A DNA stretch of 64,000 nt from Bacillus paralicheniformis. Its GTDB lineage: Bacteria > Bacillota > Bacilli > Bacillales > Bacillaceae. The notes below the pieces were generated by a model. It made no database searches. It was not told where the DNA came from and saw only the letters and a program-made list of their open reading frames with translations. The DNA lies in contig NZ_LBMN02000001.1 of NCBI RefSeq assembly GCF_001042485.2, positions 124,001 through 188,000 of the forward strand. The letters run 5' to 3'. Shown here piece after piece: positions 26,646-37,125 of the stretch. The position numbers and the translations under genes were made by a program. How positions within the stretch are numbered: the stretch's first letter is position 1; each line of letters begins with the position of its first letter.

Positions 26646-29081
26646 ATGGACGGACAAAAAGAAGCCACCCTCCAAATCTCTGGCATGACCTGCGCCGCCT
26701 GTGCGGCGCGGATCGAGAAAGGGTTGAAAAGGCTTGACGGCGTTCAGGACGCAAATGTGAACTTGGCGCTGGAAAAATCAAAAATCGTTTATGATCCGGG
26801 GCAAATCGAAGTCGGACAGCTGGCTGAAAAAGTCGAATCGCTCGGCTATCAAGTTCCAGCGGAAAAAGCCGAATTCGCAATTTCCGGCATGACGTGTGCG
26901 GCTTGCGCCAACCGGGTTGAAAAGCGCCTCAACAAGCTGCCGGGCGTCAAAAACGCCGCCGTCAACTTTGCCATAGAGACTGCGGCAGTCGACTATCATA
27001 CCGGTGCGGTTTCGCCGGAGGAAATGATCGAAGCCGTTGAAAAGCTCGGCTACAAGCTCGAGCTGAAAAAAGACCAAACTGCGGATGGAGCGGCGGAACA
27101 AAGAGAAAAAGGCATTCAGCGTCAAACCGGCAAGTTTATTTTTTCGGCCATTTTATCTTTTCCGCTGCTCTGGGCAATGGTCAGCCATTTCAAATTCACG
27201 TCATTTATATGGCTGCCGGGGATGTTCATGGATCCCTGGGTTCAGTTCGCGTTGGCGACACCGGTTCAGTTTATCGTCGGGAAACAGTTTTACACAGGGG
27301 CTTATAAAGCGCTTCGGAACAAAAGTGCGAACATGGATGTGCTGGTCGCTCTCGGCACGTCTGCCGCGTATTTCTACAGCTTGTATTTAAGCATTGAAAG
27401 CCTCGGCACGAACCGGCATCCGGACGGACTTTATTATGAAACAAGCGCCATCCTCTTAACCTTGATCATTTTAGGAAAGCTGTTTGAAGCGAAAGCGAAA
27501 GGGCGCTCATCCGAAGCGATCAAAAAGCTGATGGGGCTGCAGGCAAAGACGGCGACCGTCGTCAGAAACGGCGAAGAGATGACCGTGCCGATTGAAAACG
27601 TATTGGCAGGCGACATCATGTACGTGAAGCCCGGTGAAAAAGTACCGGCAGACGGAGAGATTGTCGAAGGACGTTCTGCGCTGGATGAATCAATGATCAC
27701 CGGTGAAAGCATCCCTGTTGATAAGACGGTTGGAGATCCGGTTATCGGTGCTACAATCAATAAAAATGGATTTTTAAAAGTAAGAGCAGAAAAAGTAGGC
27801 AAAGATACTGCGCTGGCGCAGATTATAAAAGTCGTGGAAGAGGCGCAAGGTTCAAAAGCTCCGATTCAACGGCTCGCAGACCGGATTTCCGGGGTTTTTG
27901 TGCCGATTGTCGTGGCGATCGCAGTCATCACATTTTTCTTCTGGTATTTGGCGGTTAGCCCCGGTGAATTCGGCACGGCGCTGGAAAAGCTGATTGCGGT
28001 GCTTGTGATCGCATGTCCGTGTGCGCTCGGTTTGGCAACACCGACTTCGATCATGGCCGGATCGGGCCGTGCGGCTGAATTCGGAATTTTATTCAAAGGC
28101 GGCGAACATTTGGAGACGGCTCACCGCTTGGAGACGATCGTGCTTGACAAGACGGGGACGGTCACAAATGGAAAGCCTCAGCTCACAGATGTGCGCACTG
28201 AACCATGGATCGATGAAACATCGTTTCTCAAGCTTATCGGTGCTGCGGAAAAAAACTCTGAACATCCGCTTGCTGAAGCCATTGTCGAAGGCGTTAAAAA
28301 GAGAGAGATAGAACCGGCCTCCGCAGACAGCTTTGAAGCGATACCCGGTTATGGTATCGAAGCCGCAGTCAATGAAAAACGGATTTTGATCGGCACAAGA
28401 CGGCTGATGGAAAGCCGTGATATTGACATTCAAGAGGCGCACAGCGAAATGGAGAAATTTGAAACACAAGGAAAGACGGCGATGCTTGCCGCCATCGACG
28501 GTCGGTTTGCCGGGCTGATCGCCGTCGCCGATACGATAAAAGACACGTCGAAGAGAGCGGTGAAAAGGCTGCATGATATGGGGCTTGAAGTCGTCATGAT
28601 CACCGGAGACAACCGGCGGACGGCAGAAGCGATTGCTGCTGAAGCCGGCATTCAGCATGTCATTGCAGAAGTCCTGCCTGAAGGAAAAGCAGATGAAGTG
28701 AAGAAAATCCAGGCAAAAGGCAAAAAAGTCGCGATGGTCGGCGACGGCATCAATGATGCGCCGGCACTGGCGGCAGCCGATACCGGAATGGCGATCGGAA
28801 CGGGGACTGACGTCGCCATGGAAGCCGCCGATATCACCTTGATCCGCGGCGATTTAAACAGCATCGCCGATGCGATCCTCATGAGCAGGCTGACGATCAA
28901 AAACATTAAACAAAACCTTTTCTGGGCGTTTGCCTACAACAGCATCGGCATTCCGTTCGCGGCCGTCGGGCTTTTGGCCCCGTGGATCGCAGGTGCCGCG
29001 ATGGCGTTCAGTTCGGTCTCGGTCGTTCTGAATGCACTCAGGCTGCAAAAGGTGAAGCTTGATTGGAGGAATCCGTCTTGA
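26646..29081 (+). CDS. copA: CopA, Cu(I)-exporting P1B-type ATPase
   Basis: 811 residues. Two N-terminal HMA domains carry GMTCAAC (near residues 12 and 80). Eight membrane helices follow, with the transport motif VIACPCALGLATP, the phosphorylation site DKTGTVTNGK, the HP motif in SEHPLAEAI, and GDGINDAPAL in the hinge. It expels Cu(I) supplied by CopZ. ATG 26646 lies eight bases after AAGGAG; a GTG at 26637 overlaps that site. Its stop overlaps the start of a 49-residue membrane protein gene. Confidence 0.96.
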   Translation: MDGQKEATLQISGMTCAACAARIEKGLKRLDGVQDANVNLALEKSKIVYDPGQIEVGQLAEKVESLGYQVPAEKAEFAISGMTCAACANRVEKRLNKLPGVKNAAVNFAIETAAVDYHTGAVSPEEMIEAVEKLGYKLELKKDQTADGAAEQREKGIQRQTGKFIFSAILSFPLLWAMVSHFKFTSFIWLPGMFMDPWVQFALATPVQFIVGKQFYTGAYKALRNKSANMDVLVALGTSAAYFYSLYLSIESLGTNRHPDGLYYETSAILLTLIILGKLFEAKAKGRSSEAIKKLMGLQAKTATVVRNGEEMTVPIENVLAGDIMYVKPGEKVPADGEIVEGRSALDESMITGESIPVDKTVGDPVIGATINKNGFLKVRAEKVGKDTALAQIIKVVEEAQGSKAPIQRLADRISGVFVPIVVAIAVITFFFWYLAVSPGEFGTALEKLIAVLVIACPCALGLATPTSIMAGSGRAAEFGILFKGGEHLETAHRLETIVLDKTGTVTNGKPQLTDVRTEPWIDETSFLKLIGAAEKNSEHPLAEAIVEGVKKREIEPASADSFEAIPGYGIEAAVNEKRILIGTRRLMESRDIDIQEAHSEMEKFETQGKTAMLAAIDGRFAGLIAVADTIKDTSKRAVKRLHDMGLEVVMITGDNRRTAEAIAAEAGIQHVIAEVLPEGKADEVKKIQAKGKKVAMVGDGINDAPALAAADTGMAIGTGTDVAMEAADITLIRGDLNSIADAILMSRLTIKNIKQNLFWAFAYNSIGIPFAAVGLLAPWIAGAAMAFSSVSVVLNALRLQKVKLDWRNPS

Positions 29082-29227
29082 AGGATAAAACAGTTCTCGT
29101 TTGGACGGTTTCGGCGGTTGTTTATGTAGGAATTGTCATGCTCGTATACAGCATATTGGCCGCTCAGGAACCGATACCGGATGAAAAGCCTCATGACGGT
29201 CATGCTTTAGAAGAGCATGCCAAATGA
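29078..29227 (+). CDS. Small membrane protein with acidic/histidine tail, coupled to copA
   Basis: 49 residues from TTG 29078 to TGA 29227. GGAGG at 29065-29069 lies eight bases upstream, and the TTG overlaps the copA stop (TTGA), so translation is coupled. It has one membrane helix (VWTVSAVVYVGIVMLVYSIL) and an exposed tail with three histidines and several acidic residues (DEKPHDGHALEEHAK). Position and the His/Glu tail suggest a copper-related accessory, for example a CopA partner or a metal-binding peptide. I do not recognise the family. Confidence 0.7.
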   Translation: MKDKTVLVWTVSAVVYVGIVMLVYSILAAQEPIPDEKPHDGHALEEHAK

Positions 29228-29230
29228 TTT

Positions 29231-29265
29231 GAAAAGGCCGGATGTTAAAGAACATCCGGCTTTTT
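29231..29265. terminator. Bidirectional terminator after the cop operon
   Basis: GCCGGATGTT (29237-29246) pairs with AACATCCGGC (29251-29260), with AAAAG before and TTTTT after. It separates the cop operon from the convergent aldolase gene. Confidence 0.88.
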
Positions 29266-29268
29266 GCA

Positions 29269-30604
<1,336 letters not shown>

Positions 30605-30610
30605 GTTTGA

Positions 30611-32011
30611 TCAGCCTTTCTGTTTTTCATATGTCCGTTTTTGATAAAAACCGTATAAGAAGGCGCCGATAAGCGATCCGATGATAATCGACAACACCCA
30701 TTGAAAGGCTCCTGTGACAACGGGAAGTACAAGGAATCCGCCGTGCGGGGCAGGTACTTGAACTGCGAATGAGTATGTTAATATCGCCGATATCGAAGAG
30801 CCGATCATCAAAATCGGAATGACAGGGATCGGTTTTTTTGCGGCGAACGGGATAGCACCTTCGGTAATATGAGTGGCGCCGAGAATAAAATTGACAAGCC
30901 CTGCATTTCGGTCCTGCTGGCTGAAATATTTGCGGAAAAGCAAAGTGGCAAACGCAATGACGAGCGGCGGTGTGATGCACGCGGCGGAAACGCCTGCCAT
31001 GAAATATTGGTTCCCTTCAGCGAGAAGAGCAGTGCCGGTGACATAAGCGGCTTTATTGACCGGACCGCCCATGTCAAATGCGCTCATACAGCCGATAATC
31101 AAGCCGAGAATGACGGGATTCGCTCCTTGAAAATCGGCTAAAAAGTCCTTCATCCCTTCATTGATGGCCGTCATCGGCTCCACGAGGAAAAACATGACCG
31201 CACCGATCAGAAAAATGCCGATAACCGGATAAAGAAAAATTGCTTTTAGCCCTTCAAGGGATTGAGGCATTTTTTTAAGTGCATACGAGAGACCGTAAAT
31301 GATCAGTCCCGCCAAAAAACCGGATACGATGCCGCCCAGAAAACCCGCTCCCCCTGTACTGGCGATCATGCCGCCGATAAACCCGACAATCAGGCCGGGA
31401 CGTTTGGCCATTGAAGCGGCGATATAGGCGGATAAAATCGGAACCATCAGCTGGAAGCCGAATGCGCCCGTTTTATTCAGCAATTCGGCAAAAGCGTTGT
31501 AGCTTGGATGTTCAGGATCTGCTGAATGGATGCCGAATAAAAAGGAAAGTGCAATTAAAACCCCTCCGCCGACGACAAATGGGAGCATGTGGGAAACCCC
31601 GTTCATCAAATGTTTATATATTTTACGGCCGATGGAAGCGGCTTCGCCTGTTTGGGGTTCATCCTCTGTTTTTGCCGCTGTTTGTTCGCGGTAAATCGGC
31701 GCTTCGCCGTTCATCAGCGCCCGAATTAAAGATTCCGCATCTCGGATGCCCCGCGCAACCGGGACGTCAAGGACGCGTTTGCCTGCAAAACGCTCGGCGC
31801 CTACATCTTTGTCAGCCGCGACAATGACTCCGTCGGCTTGTTTAATGTCCTCTGGCGATAGTTCGTTTTGAACGCCGATTTGTCCGTGTGTTTCGACTTT
31901 GATTTCTACACCCAGTTTGGCGGCGGCCTGTTTTAAGGCCTCTTCAGCCATAAATGTATGGGCAATGCCTGTTGGACAGCCGGTTGCCGCGATGATTTTG
32001 AACTTTTTCAT
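30611..32011 (-). CDS. PTS EIIBC component, fructose family (probable tagatose/fructose)
   Basis: 466 residues from ATG 32011, after AAGGGGG. The EIIB domain (about 1-100) has the phosphocysteine in IIAATGCPTGIAHTFMAEEAL. The EIIC domain (about 130-466) is strongly hydrophobic with MLPFVVGGGVLIALSFLFG, GGIVSGFLAGLIIYGLSYAL and FILGATHITEGAIPFAAK, as in FruA-type permeases. It imports and phosphorylates a ketohexose at C-1. Linked genes for a 1-phosphate kinase and GatY-like aldolase suggest tagatose as a natural substrate. Confidence 0.85.
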   Translation of the reverse strand: MKKFKIIAATGCPTGIAHTFMAEEALKQAAAKLGVEIKVETHGQIGVQNELSPEDIKQADGVIVAADKDVGAERFAGKRVLDVPVARGIRDAESLIRALMNGEAPIYREQTAAKTEDEPQTGEAASIGRKIYKHLMNGVSHMLPFVVGGGVLIALSFLFGIHSADPEHPSYNAFAELLNKTGAFGFQLMVPILSAYIAASMAKRPGLIVGFIGGMIASTGGAGFLGGIVSGFLAGLIIYGLSYALKKMPQSLEGLKAIFLYPVIGIFLIGAVMFFLVEPMTAINEGMKDFLADFQGANPVILGLIIGCMSAFDMGGPVNKAAYVTGTALLAEGNQYFMAGVSAACITPPLVIAFATLLFRKYFSQQDRNAGLVNFILGATHITEGAIPFAAKKPIPVIPILMIGSSISAILTYSFAVQVPAPHGGFLVLPVVTGAFQWVLSIIIGSLIGAFLYGFYQKRTYEKQKG

Positions 32012-32024
32012 AAGAAAACCCCCT

Positions 32025-32939
32025 TTATAAATGAGTGATTTGAATTTGTGAAGCTGTTTGATCGAGTTTGGACACATCTCCGAGGCCTTTCGAGAAAGCC
32101 GTCAAGGATCCGGCGGCAGAGGCGTGTCTGAGTGCTTCAGGAACAGAACAGCCGAGCTCTTGTTTTCCGACGAACACGGCAAGCATGGCATCGCCGGCAC
32201 ACGCAGTATTGACAACTTTGCCTTTGGCGGCGGTCGCTTTTAAGGTTCTTTGGCGGTCCAAATAAAGGGCGCCGTCTTTGCCGCGTGAGATGAGAACCCT
32301 TTGAGCGCCGCGATTGAGGAGCTCCTTTCCGTAGTGGATGATTTCTTCTTCAGACAGCGCTTTCTTCCGGCTGAAAAAAGCGGCAAGCTCCTGTTCATTC
32401 GGTTTAATCAGGTAAGGATGGTATGAAAGACAATCTAATAGGACGGGAGAACTGATATCCAAGATCAATTTCAGTTTGTTTTCGGCGGCAATCTCGGAAA
32501 GCGAAAGGTACATGTCATCGGGGACTCCTCTCGGAAGACTGCCTGAAACAAATAAAAAGCGGCCGGACGGAATTTGACGGATTTTGTTGATCAGCTCCTG
32601 TTTTCGGCCTTCAGATATGAGCGGACCTTTGTTTACGATTTTGAATTCCCGGGTGGCATTAATAAAAATATTAATCCGTGATATGCCTTCGACTTCGACA
32701 AAGTCTGTGACGATGTTTTCACTCAGCAGTTCATTTTCAATAAAACGCCCGGTAAATCCGCCTGTAAATCCAAGCGCGGTATTGTTAAGGCCGAGGCGCT
32801 TAAGCATAAAAGAAATATTGACACCTTTTCCGTTTGGCTGATAATCTTCATCTTTAGTGCGGTTGACGACATCGGGAAGCAGCTCGTCGGTTTCAACGAA
32901 TAAGTCGACCGCGGTATTCATCGTGCATGTATAGATCAT
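32025..32939 (-). CDS. PfkB-family ketohexose-1-phosphate kinase
   Basis: 304-residue ribokinase-fold enzyme of the 1-phosphofructokinase / tagatose-6-phosphate kinase group. It has the substrate-binding PNGKGVNISFMLKRLG, a mid-chain IKPNEQELAAFF, and the catalytic anion-hole block VNTACAGDAMLAVF. It should add the second phosphate to a PTS-derived sugar-1-phosphate. Start ATG 32939 has the ribosome site GGGGGG nearby, but this site is locked in a long hairpin (32947-32997). A longer upstream frame lacks its own ribosome site. Confidence 0.85.
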   Translation of the reverse strand: MIYTCTMNTAVDLFVETDELLPDVVNRTKDEDYQPNGKGVNISFMLKRLGLNNTALGFTGGFTGRFIENELLSENIVTDFVEVEGISRINIFINATREFKIVNKGPLISEGRKQELINKIRQIPSGRFLFVSGSLPRGVPDDMYLSLSEIAAENKLKLILDISSPVLLDCLSYHPYLIKPNEQELAAFFSRKKALSEEEIIHYGKELLNRGAQRVLISRGKDGALYLDRQRTLKATAAKGKVVNTACAGDAMLAVFVGKQELGCSVPEALRHASAAGSLTAFSKGLGDVSKLDQTASQIQITHL

Positions 32940-32946
32940 GCTGTAT

Positions 32947-32997
32947 CCCCCCTTTATCTGTGGCTTCACAGACATTATGTCACAGATAAAAGGGGGG
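32947..32997 (-). promoter_or_regulatory. Long hairpin sequestering the kinase ribosome binding site
   Basis: Arms CACAGATAAAAGGGGGG and CCCCCCTTTATCTGTG (plus-strand 32981-32997 and 32947-32962) form a 16-pair stem with one bulge and an 18-base loop. In the minus-strand RNA, the 3' arm contains AAAGGGGGG, the ribosome site of the kinase gene. No T-tract follows, so it is not an ordinary terminator. It may control translation, or act in DNA as an RpiR operator. An inner TCTGTG-CACAGA repeat lies in the same segment. Confidence 0.6.
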
Positions 32998-33022
32998 ATG
33001 TTTACAGGTTGTGTAAAGGTTT

Positions 33023-33802
33023 TCAGCTATGAGCGGTGCGGATGACGTATGAGTCCAGCATGATGCGGGAGAGGACTTGCAGAGGGAGGCGCGAGCGGAC
33101 TTCATAATCGGGAAAAAATGATTGTTCACCTTTAAACCCGACCAGTACGATCTCTGATAACTTCGCAAGACGCGAATCGATCCTTGTTGTTAATGTAATG
33201 GTGGAAATGGCTTGCAATTTGAAATTTTGAGCGGCTTCAACAAGCTCCTCTGTCTCGCCGTTCAGGGAAACAAAAAGGCCGAGGTCTTTTTTTGCCAGTG
33301 TTTTTGACTTGCCTCTGATAATATTCGGGTCGCTGTGCATCTCGCAGTTTTTGCCGAGCAGCTGAAGCTTGATCGTCATCTCGGTCCCAATCATTTCAGA
33401 CAATCCCCTTGCGAAAATGTAAACTTTTTCGGCATTGCTGATTTTTTGAATGGCATCTTCGATCAACCCGATATCAAGCATTTTAATCGTATCCAGAACT
33501 TCTCTTTCATTCTTGAGCACGGCCTGTTTAATTTGGCTGTCGATATCATCCATCAGCGGAGCGTGGCCGAGGTGGTGTTTTTCTTTTAATGCGTACTTAA
33601 AAGAAGTGTAGCCGTCATAACCGAGCTTTTTCATTAACCTGACAATCGTGGCTGTTGAAACATTTGCATCCTCGCTTAATTTTACAATCGATAAAGTGGC
33701 GATGACATCTAAGTGCTGATAAATGTACTCGAGCAAATGCCGTTCTGAATCGCTGAGCGACTGATATGTGTCAGAAGTCATTTGAAACACGCTGTCTTTC
33801 AT
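33023..33802 (-). CDS. RpiR-family transcriptional regulator of the PTS operon
   Basis: 259 residues from ATG 33802 (AAGGGGG upstream). The N-terminal HTH_6 domain has SIVKLSEDANVSTATIVRLMKKLGYDGYTSFKYALKE. The SIS sugar-phosphate domain (about 110-240) has KVYIFARGLSEMIGTEMTIKL and DLGLFVSLNGETEELVEAAQNFK. First gene of the operon on the minus strand; it probably senses a ketose phosphate. Its own leader also has CCCCCC-type bases (33845-33850) that could pair weakly with its ribosome site. Confidence 0.85.
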   Translation of the reverse strand: MKDSVFQMTSDTYQSLSDSERHLLEYIYQHLDVIATLSIVKLSEDANVSTATIVRLMKKLGYDGYTSFKYALKEKHHLGHAPLMDDIDSQIKQAVLKNEREVLDTIKMLDIGLIEDAIQKISNAEKVYIFARGLSEMIGTEMTIKLQLLGKNCEMHSDPNIIRGKSKTLAKKDLGLFVSLNGETEELVEAAQNFKLQAISTITLTTRIDSRLAKLSEIVLVGFKGEQSFFPDYEVRSRLPLQVLSRIMLDSYVIRTAHS

Positions 33803-33879
33803 ATTAAAACCCCCTTTTATAGTCATATTGTATCAGTTTAGCAAGGGGGGAGGAGAAAAAATAAACGTTTCCGACATAA

Positions 33880-33907
33880 AAATATCCGGCCCGAGAGCCG
33901 GATATTT
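33880..33907. terminator. Terminator of csp3
   Basis: AAATATCCGGC (33880-33890) pairs with GCCGGATATTT (33897-33907). It lies just after the csp3 stop on the minus strand. Confidence 0.8.
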
Positions 33908-33911
33908 CAAG

Positions 33912-34238
33912 TTAAGAAGCGATTTTTCTGCATGCTTCCGCACATGCAAAGCAGCTTTCAGCGCAAAGCTGGCAGTGGTCATGCTTGTGCAGGCTGCATT
34001 CATTGCCGCAAGCTTCGCAAACCTTTGCGCAAAGCTGGCAAATGTCTTCGGCATACGGGCTGTTGCGCGTCATGGCTTGAAGTGCGAATCCGCACATCTC
34101 CGCGCATTCCCGGTCAAGTCGGATGCATTCGGCCATCATCCCCGCGTCTTCTTCCATCAGACATTTGTCAAAGCAGTGATTGCATGCTTCAAGGCATTCC
34201 CGGCAGGCTTTGATGCATTCCTCGTATACAGATTTCAC
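33912..34238 (-). CDS. csp3: Csp3-type cytosolic copper storage protein (YhjQ-like)
   Basis: 108 residues, eighteen cysteines by eye, in CxxC/CxxxC repeats along four helices (CIKACRECLEACNHCFDKC, ICQLCAKVCEACGNECS, CQLCAESCFACAEACRK). This is the Csp/DUF326 four-helix bundle that binds many Cu(I) ions in its core. No signal peptide, so it is the cytosolic Csp3 type, as B. subtilis YhjQ, of the same length. Start GTG 34238 lies eight bases after AAGGAG. It is separate from the cop operon by five kilobases; an independent transcript is likely. Confidence 0.88.
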   Translation of the reverse strand: MKSVYEECIKACRECLEACNHCFDKCLMEEDAGMMAECIRLDRECAEMCGFALQAMTRNSPYAEDICQLCAKVCEACGNECSLHKHDHCQLCAESCFACAEACRKIAS

Positions 34239-34307
34239 GAAATACACTCCTTTTTTCTGCGTTTTCCCTTCGTTGTACCCTGCTTTAAAATCGGGAAAAC
34301 ATGCGAA

Positions 34308-34340
34308 AAAAACTGCTGTACAGGATGTACAGCAGTTTTT
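34308..34340 (-). terminator. Terminator of the manganese transporter operon
   Basis: AAAAACTGCTGTACA (34308-34322) and TGTACAGCAGTTTTT (34326-34340) make a perfect fifteen-base stem with a three-base loop. Confidence 0.9.
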
Positions 34341-34342
34341 GG

Positions 34343-35272
34343 TTATTCGGCGAGACCTTGATGGATCCGGTCAAGGTTTTCTTTCATCATCTTATAATAG
34401 GAATCTCCCGCTTCACCGGGCTTTCCGATCGAATCGGTGAAGACTTTTGCTTTAATCGGCACGCCCGTTTCCGCTGACAGGCTTTCCATGCTCCGCGGGT
34501 CAACGCTTGTCTCCACAAATAAGGCCGGAACTTCCTTTTTCTTCACCGTGTCGACGATTTTTTTCATCTGACCGGGAGTTCCTTCATTTTCGGTATTGAT
34601 TTCCCAAATATACTGCGCGTCGACGCCGTAGGCCGAAGCGAAATATTTAAAAGCTCCTTCGCTCGTCACAAGGACGCGGCGCTCTTTCGGTATATCTTTA
34701 AAGCGGTTCACCGCTTCATTATGAAGCTTTTGCAGCTTGCCGATATAGGCTTCAGCGTTTTTCTCGTAATCTTCTTTATGGTCGGGATCGTTTTTGATCA
34801 GCGCATCTCTCGCGTTTTTGGCATATTGAATCCCGTTTTCTATATCGAGCCATGCATGGGGATCTTCTTCCGTTTCTTTACCTTTGGCAGTGAGATGCTT
34901 TGGCTTGACCCCTTTGCTCAGCTTGTAGACAGGGGCGTCATCGCCGTCTTTTTCAGCTGTTTCCAGCAGCTTGTTAAACCAGCCGTTTCCTGTCTCCAAA
35001 TTCAGGCCGTTGTAAAAGATGACATCGGCGTCCGTCGTTTTTTGCACGTCTTTTGGCAGCGGGTCGTATTCGTGCGGGTCTGTTCCAACAGGTACAATGC
35101 TGTATAAATCGATGTGATCTCCTCCGACTTGTTTGACGATGTCATAGAGAATGGAGTAGGTGGTGACGACCTTCAGCTTTCCGTTTTCTTCACTGCTGCT
35201 TTTCGATGAGCAGCCGGCGGCGAGAACAAGAATCAATGCCGCCGCAATGGCTAATGTTTGCTTCCATTTCAT
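34343..35272 (-). CDS. mntA: Manganese ABC transporter, substrate-binding lipoprotein (MntA/PsaA-like)
   Basis: 309-residue cluster A-I metal-binding lipoprotein. Lipobox [13 protein letters not shown] near residue 21. Metal ligands are His in [12 protein letters not shown], His in EEDPHAWLD, Glu in [10 protein letters not shown] and Asp in [10 protein letters not shown]. The block [18 protein letters not shown] is strongly PsaA/MntA-like, favouring Mn over Zn. It captures metal outside the membrane for the permease encoded just upstream. Third gene of the mntB-permease-mntA operon; ends at a strong terminator. Confidence 0.85.
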   Translation of the reverse strand: MKWKQTLAIAAALILVLAAGCSSKSSSEENGKLKVVTTYSILYDIVKQVGGDHIDLYSIVPVGTDPHEYDPLPKDVQKTTDADVIFYNGLNLETGNGWFNKLLETAEKDGDDAPVYKLSKGVKPKHLTAKGKETEEDPHAWLDIENGIQYAKNARDALIKNDPDHKEDYEKNAEAYIGKLQKLHNEAVNRFKDIPKERRVLVTSEGAFKYFASAYGVDAQYIWEINTENEGTPGQMKKIVDTVKKKEVPALFVETSVDPRSMESLSAETGVPIKAKVFTDSIGKPGEAGDSYYKMMKENLDRIHQGLAE

Positions 35273-35300
35273 GTTTTGTGTTCCCCCTTTATATTGTGGA

Positions 35301-36161
35301 TTATTGAAGTGCTGCCCGCTTTCTTCTTGATTTCAAAGCTCTCCAAAGCACGCCTTGTTTCGGTGAAAATGTAAAGGAAAGTCCGAACAAAATCGTAGCC
35401 ACGAGCACGATCGCCGCTCCTGAGGAGAGGTTGTACGTATAGCTTAATCCAAGACCGACGACCGCTGACAAAGCGCCGAGGAAAGCGGACAAATAGATCA
35501 TCACCCACAGCCGGTCCGTTAATAAATAAGCGGTTGCGGCAGGCGTGATCAGCATCGCGACGACGAGGATAATGCCGACGGTCTGAAGCGATGCGACCGT
35601 GACCATCGTTAAAAGCGTCATTAAAAAGTAGTGAATCAGCCGGTTCGGCAAGCCGTAGACGGCCGCCATCGTCGGGTCGAAAGAGGTGATGAGCAGCTCT
35701 TTGTAAAACAAAAAGACGGCGGTAAGAATCATGACTCCGATGACGAGCGTGATCCACATGTCGGATGAACGAACGGCCAGCACATTTCCGAATAAGATGT
35801 GGTACAGATCGCTTGAGCTTTTGACAAGCGTGATCAAAATGATCCCGACGGCGAAAAAGGCTGTGAAGACGATACCGATGGCCGAATCGTTTTTAATCCG
35901 GCTGTTTTGGCTGACATAGCCGATTCCGAGAGCCGTCAGGATGCCCGTAAAGACGGCGCCGAAGAAAAAATTGACGCCGAGCATATAAGAGATGGCGACG
36001 CCGGGAAGGACCGCGTGTGAAATCGCATCTCCCATCAGCGCCATTCCCCTGAGAATGATAAAGCAGCCGATGACGCCGCAAATGATGCCCACCATAATCG
36101 ATGTGAACAGCGATTTTTGCAGAAACGAATATTCCATCAAACCATGGATAAATTCCATCAC
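35301..36161 (-). CDS. Manganese ABC transporter permease (MntC/MntD-like)
   Basis: 286-residue ABC-3-type permease with about eight membrane helices, including [32 protein letters not shown], a signature of the family. [19 protein letters not shown] is the later conserved block. ATG 36161 overlaps the end of the ATPase gene by four bases. Only one permease gene is present, whereas B. subtilis mntABCD has two (mntC and mntD), so this one should form a homodimer. Confidence 0.85.
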   Translation of the reverse strand: MMEFIHGLMEYSFLQKSLFTSIMVGIICGVIGCFIILRGMALMGDAISHAVLPGVAISYMLGVNFFFGAVFTGILTALGIGYVSQNSRIKNDSAIGIVFTAFFAVGIILITLVKSSSDLYHILFGNVLAVRSSDMWITLVIGVMILTAVFLFYKELLITSFDPTMAAVYGLPNRLIHYFLMTLLTMVTVASLQTVGIILVVAMLITPAATAYLLTDRLWVMIYLSAFLGALSAVVGLGLSYTYNLSSGAAIVLVATILFGLSFTFSPKQGVLWRALKSRRKRAALQ

Positions 36162-36901
36162 ATCGCACCCCTTTTCGATTGCAGGAACGGAAGCTGAGAT
36201 TCGTAGGCTTTCATCATCACGTCGGGATTGAGGATGTCGGAGACCAGGCCTTTTTGAATCAGCTCTTTGTTCAGCAAAATTAATTCATTGAAATAGCTGT
36301 CCGCTTTGCTCAAATCGTGATGGACGACAAGAACGGTTTTTCCTTCATCACGAAGTTCCTTTAAGATGCTGACGATCATTTCTTCACTCGTCACATCAAT
36401 TCCGACGAACGGTTCGTCAAGACAGAACAGCTCTGCTTTTTGGGCGAGCGCCCGGGCGAGAAAAACGCGCTGCTGCTGCCCGCCTGACAGTTCACCGATC
36501 TGGCGCTTGGCGTATGCTTCCATCCCGACTTTTTCAAGACAGTGATATGCCCATTCTTTATCGCGTTTTTTCGGACGTCTGAAAAGGCCGAGTTCAGGAT
36601 ACGTGCCGAGGATGACGGTGTCGAGCACATTGATCGGGAACGTCCAATCCATATCATTCCGCTGCGGAACATAGGCGATTTGCTTGCGTACATGTTTGAG
36701 CGGTTTTCCGAGCAGACGGACGTCGCCTTTATCTTTTGGAATCAATTGGAGCATGGCTTTTAACAGTGTTGATTTTCCTGCGCCGTTCGGTCCGATAACG
36801 CCCGCCATCATTCCTTGATCAAGCGAGAAATTGATATTGCGAAGCGCTTCTGCGCCGTGATAAGAAACATATAAATCTTTTACAGTAATCGCGGGTTTCA
36901 T
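36158..36901 (-). CDS. mntB: Manganese ABC transporter ATPase (MntB-like)
   Basis: 247-residue ABC ATPase: Walker A GPNGAGKSTLLKAML, signature LSGGQQQRVFLARALAQ, Walker B LFCLDEPFVGID and the H-loop VVHHDLSKA. First gene of the operon, preceded by an MntR-like box. ATG 36901 follows AAAGGGG. Confidence 0.88.
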   Translation of the reverse strand: MKPAITVKDLYVSYHGAEALRNINFSLDQGMMAGVIGPNGAGKSTLLKAMLQLIPKDKGDVRLLGKPLKHVRKQIAYVPQRNDMDWTFPINVLDTVILGTYPELGLFRRPKKRDKEWAYHCLEKVGMEAYAKRQIGELSGGQQQRVFLARALAQKAELFCLDEPFVGIDVTSEEMIVSILKELRDEGKTVLVVHHDLSKADSYFNELILLNKELIQKGLVSDILNPDVMMKAYESQLPFLQSKRGAM

Positions 36902-37072
36902 AGGTTCATTAACCCCTTTCTATGTCTATATGAAAGTTAACCTGAATACAATATTTTTGTTGCGGTAATATTTTATTGCCTTAAGACATTTTTTTTACCT
37001 AATGCAACTTTTGATTGAATTCTAATATATCATTCTTAAGTTGTAAAGCACTAAAATTGCTGAAAAACGGTA
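36902..37072. other. AT-rich leader of the manganese operon
   Basis: 170 AT-rich bases between mntB and the terminator of the GH3 gene. It holds the MntR-like box and presumably the promoter of mntB; I could not fix -35 and -10 elements with confidence. Confidence 0.5.
36974..36990 (-). promoter_or_regulatory. MntR-like box upstream of mntB
   Basis: TTGCCTTAAGACA (36976-36988) matches the core of the B. subtilis MntR site (TTTGCCTTAAGGAAA) in most positions. Its position before an ATPase-permease-binding-protein operon supports manganese control. Confidence 0.65.
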
Positions 37073-37102
37073 AAAGCCATGCAGATCAAGCTGCATGGCT
37101 TT
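37073..37102 (-). terminator. Terminator of the xyloside operon
   Basis: AAAGCCATGCAG (37073-37084) pairs with CTGCATGGCTTT (37091-37102), just beyond the GH3 stop. Confidence 0.88.
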
Positions 37103-37125
37103 AAAAAAATTTCTTCTGTGCCGGT

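Noticed and set aside
33828-34361. 177-residue open frame on the plus strand across csp3
   Set aside because: It is the antisense of the cysteine-rich Csp3 gene, without a coherent domain or ribosome site.
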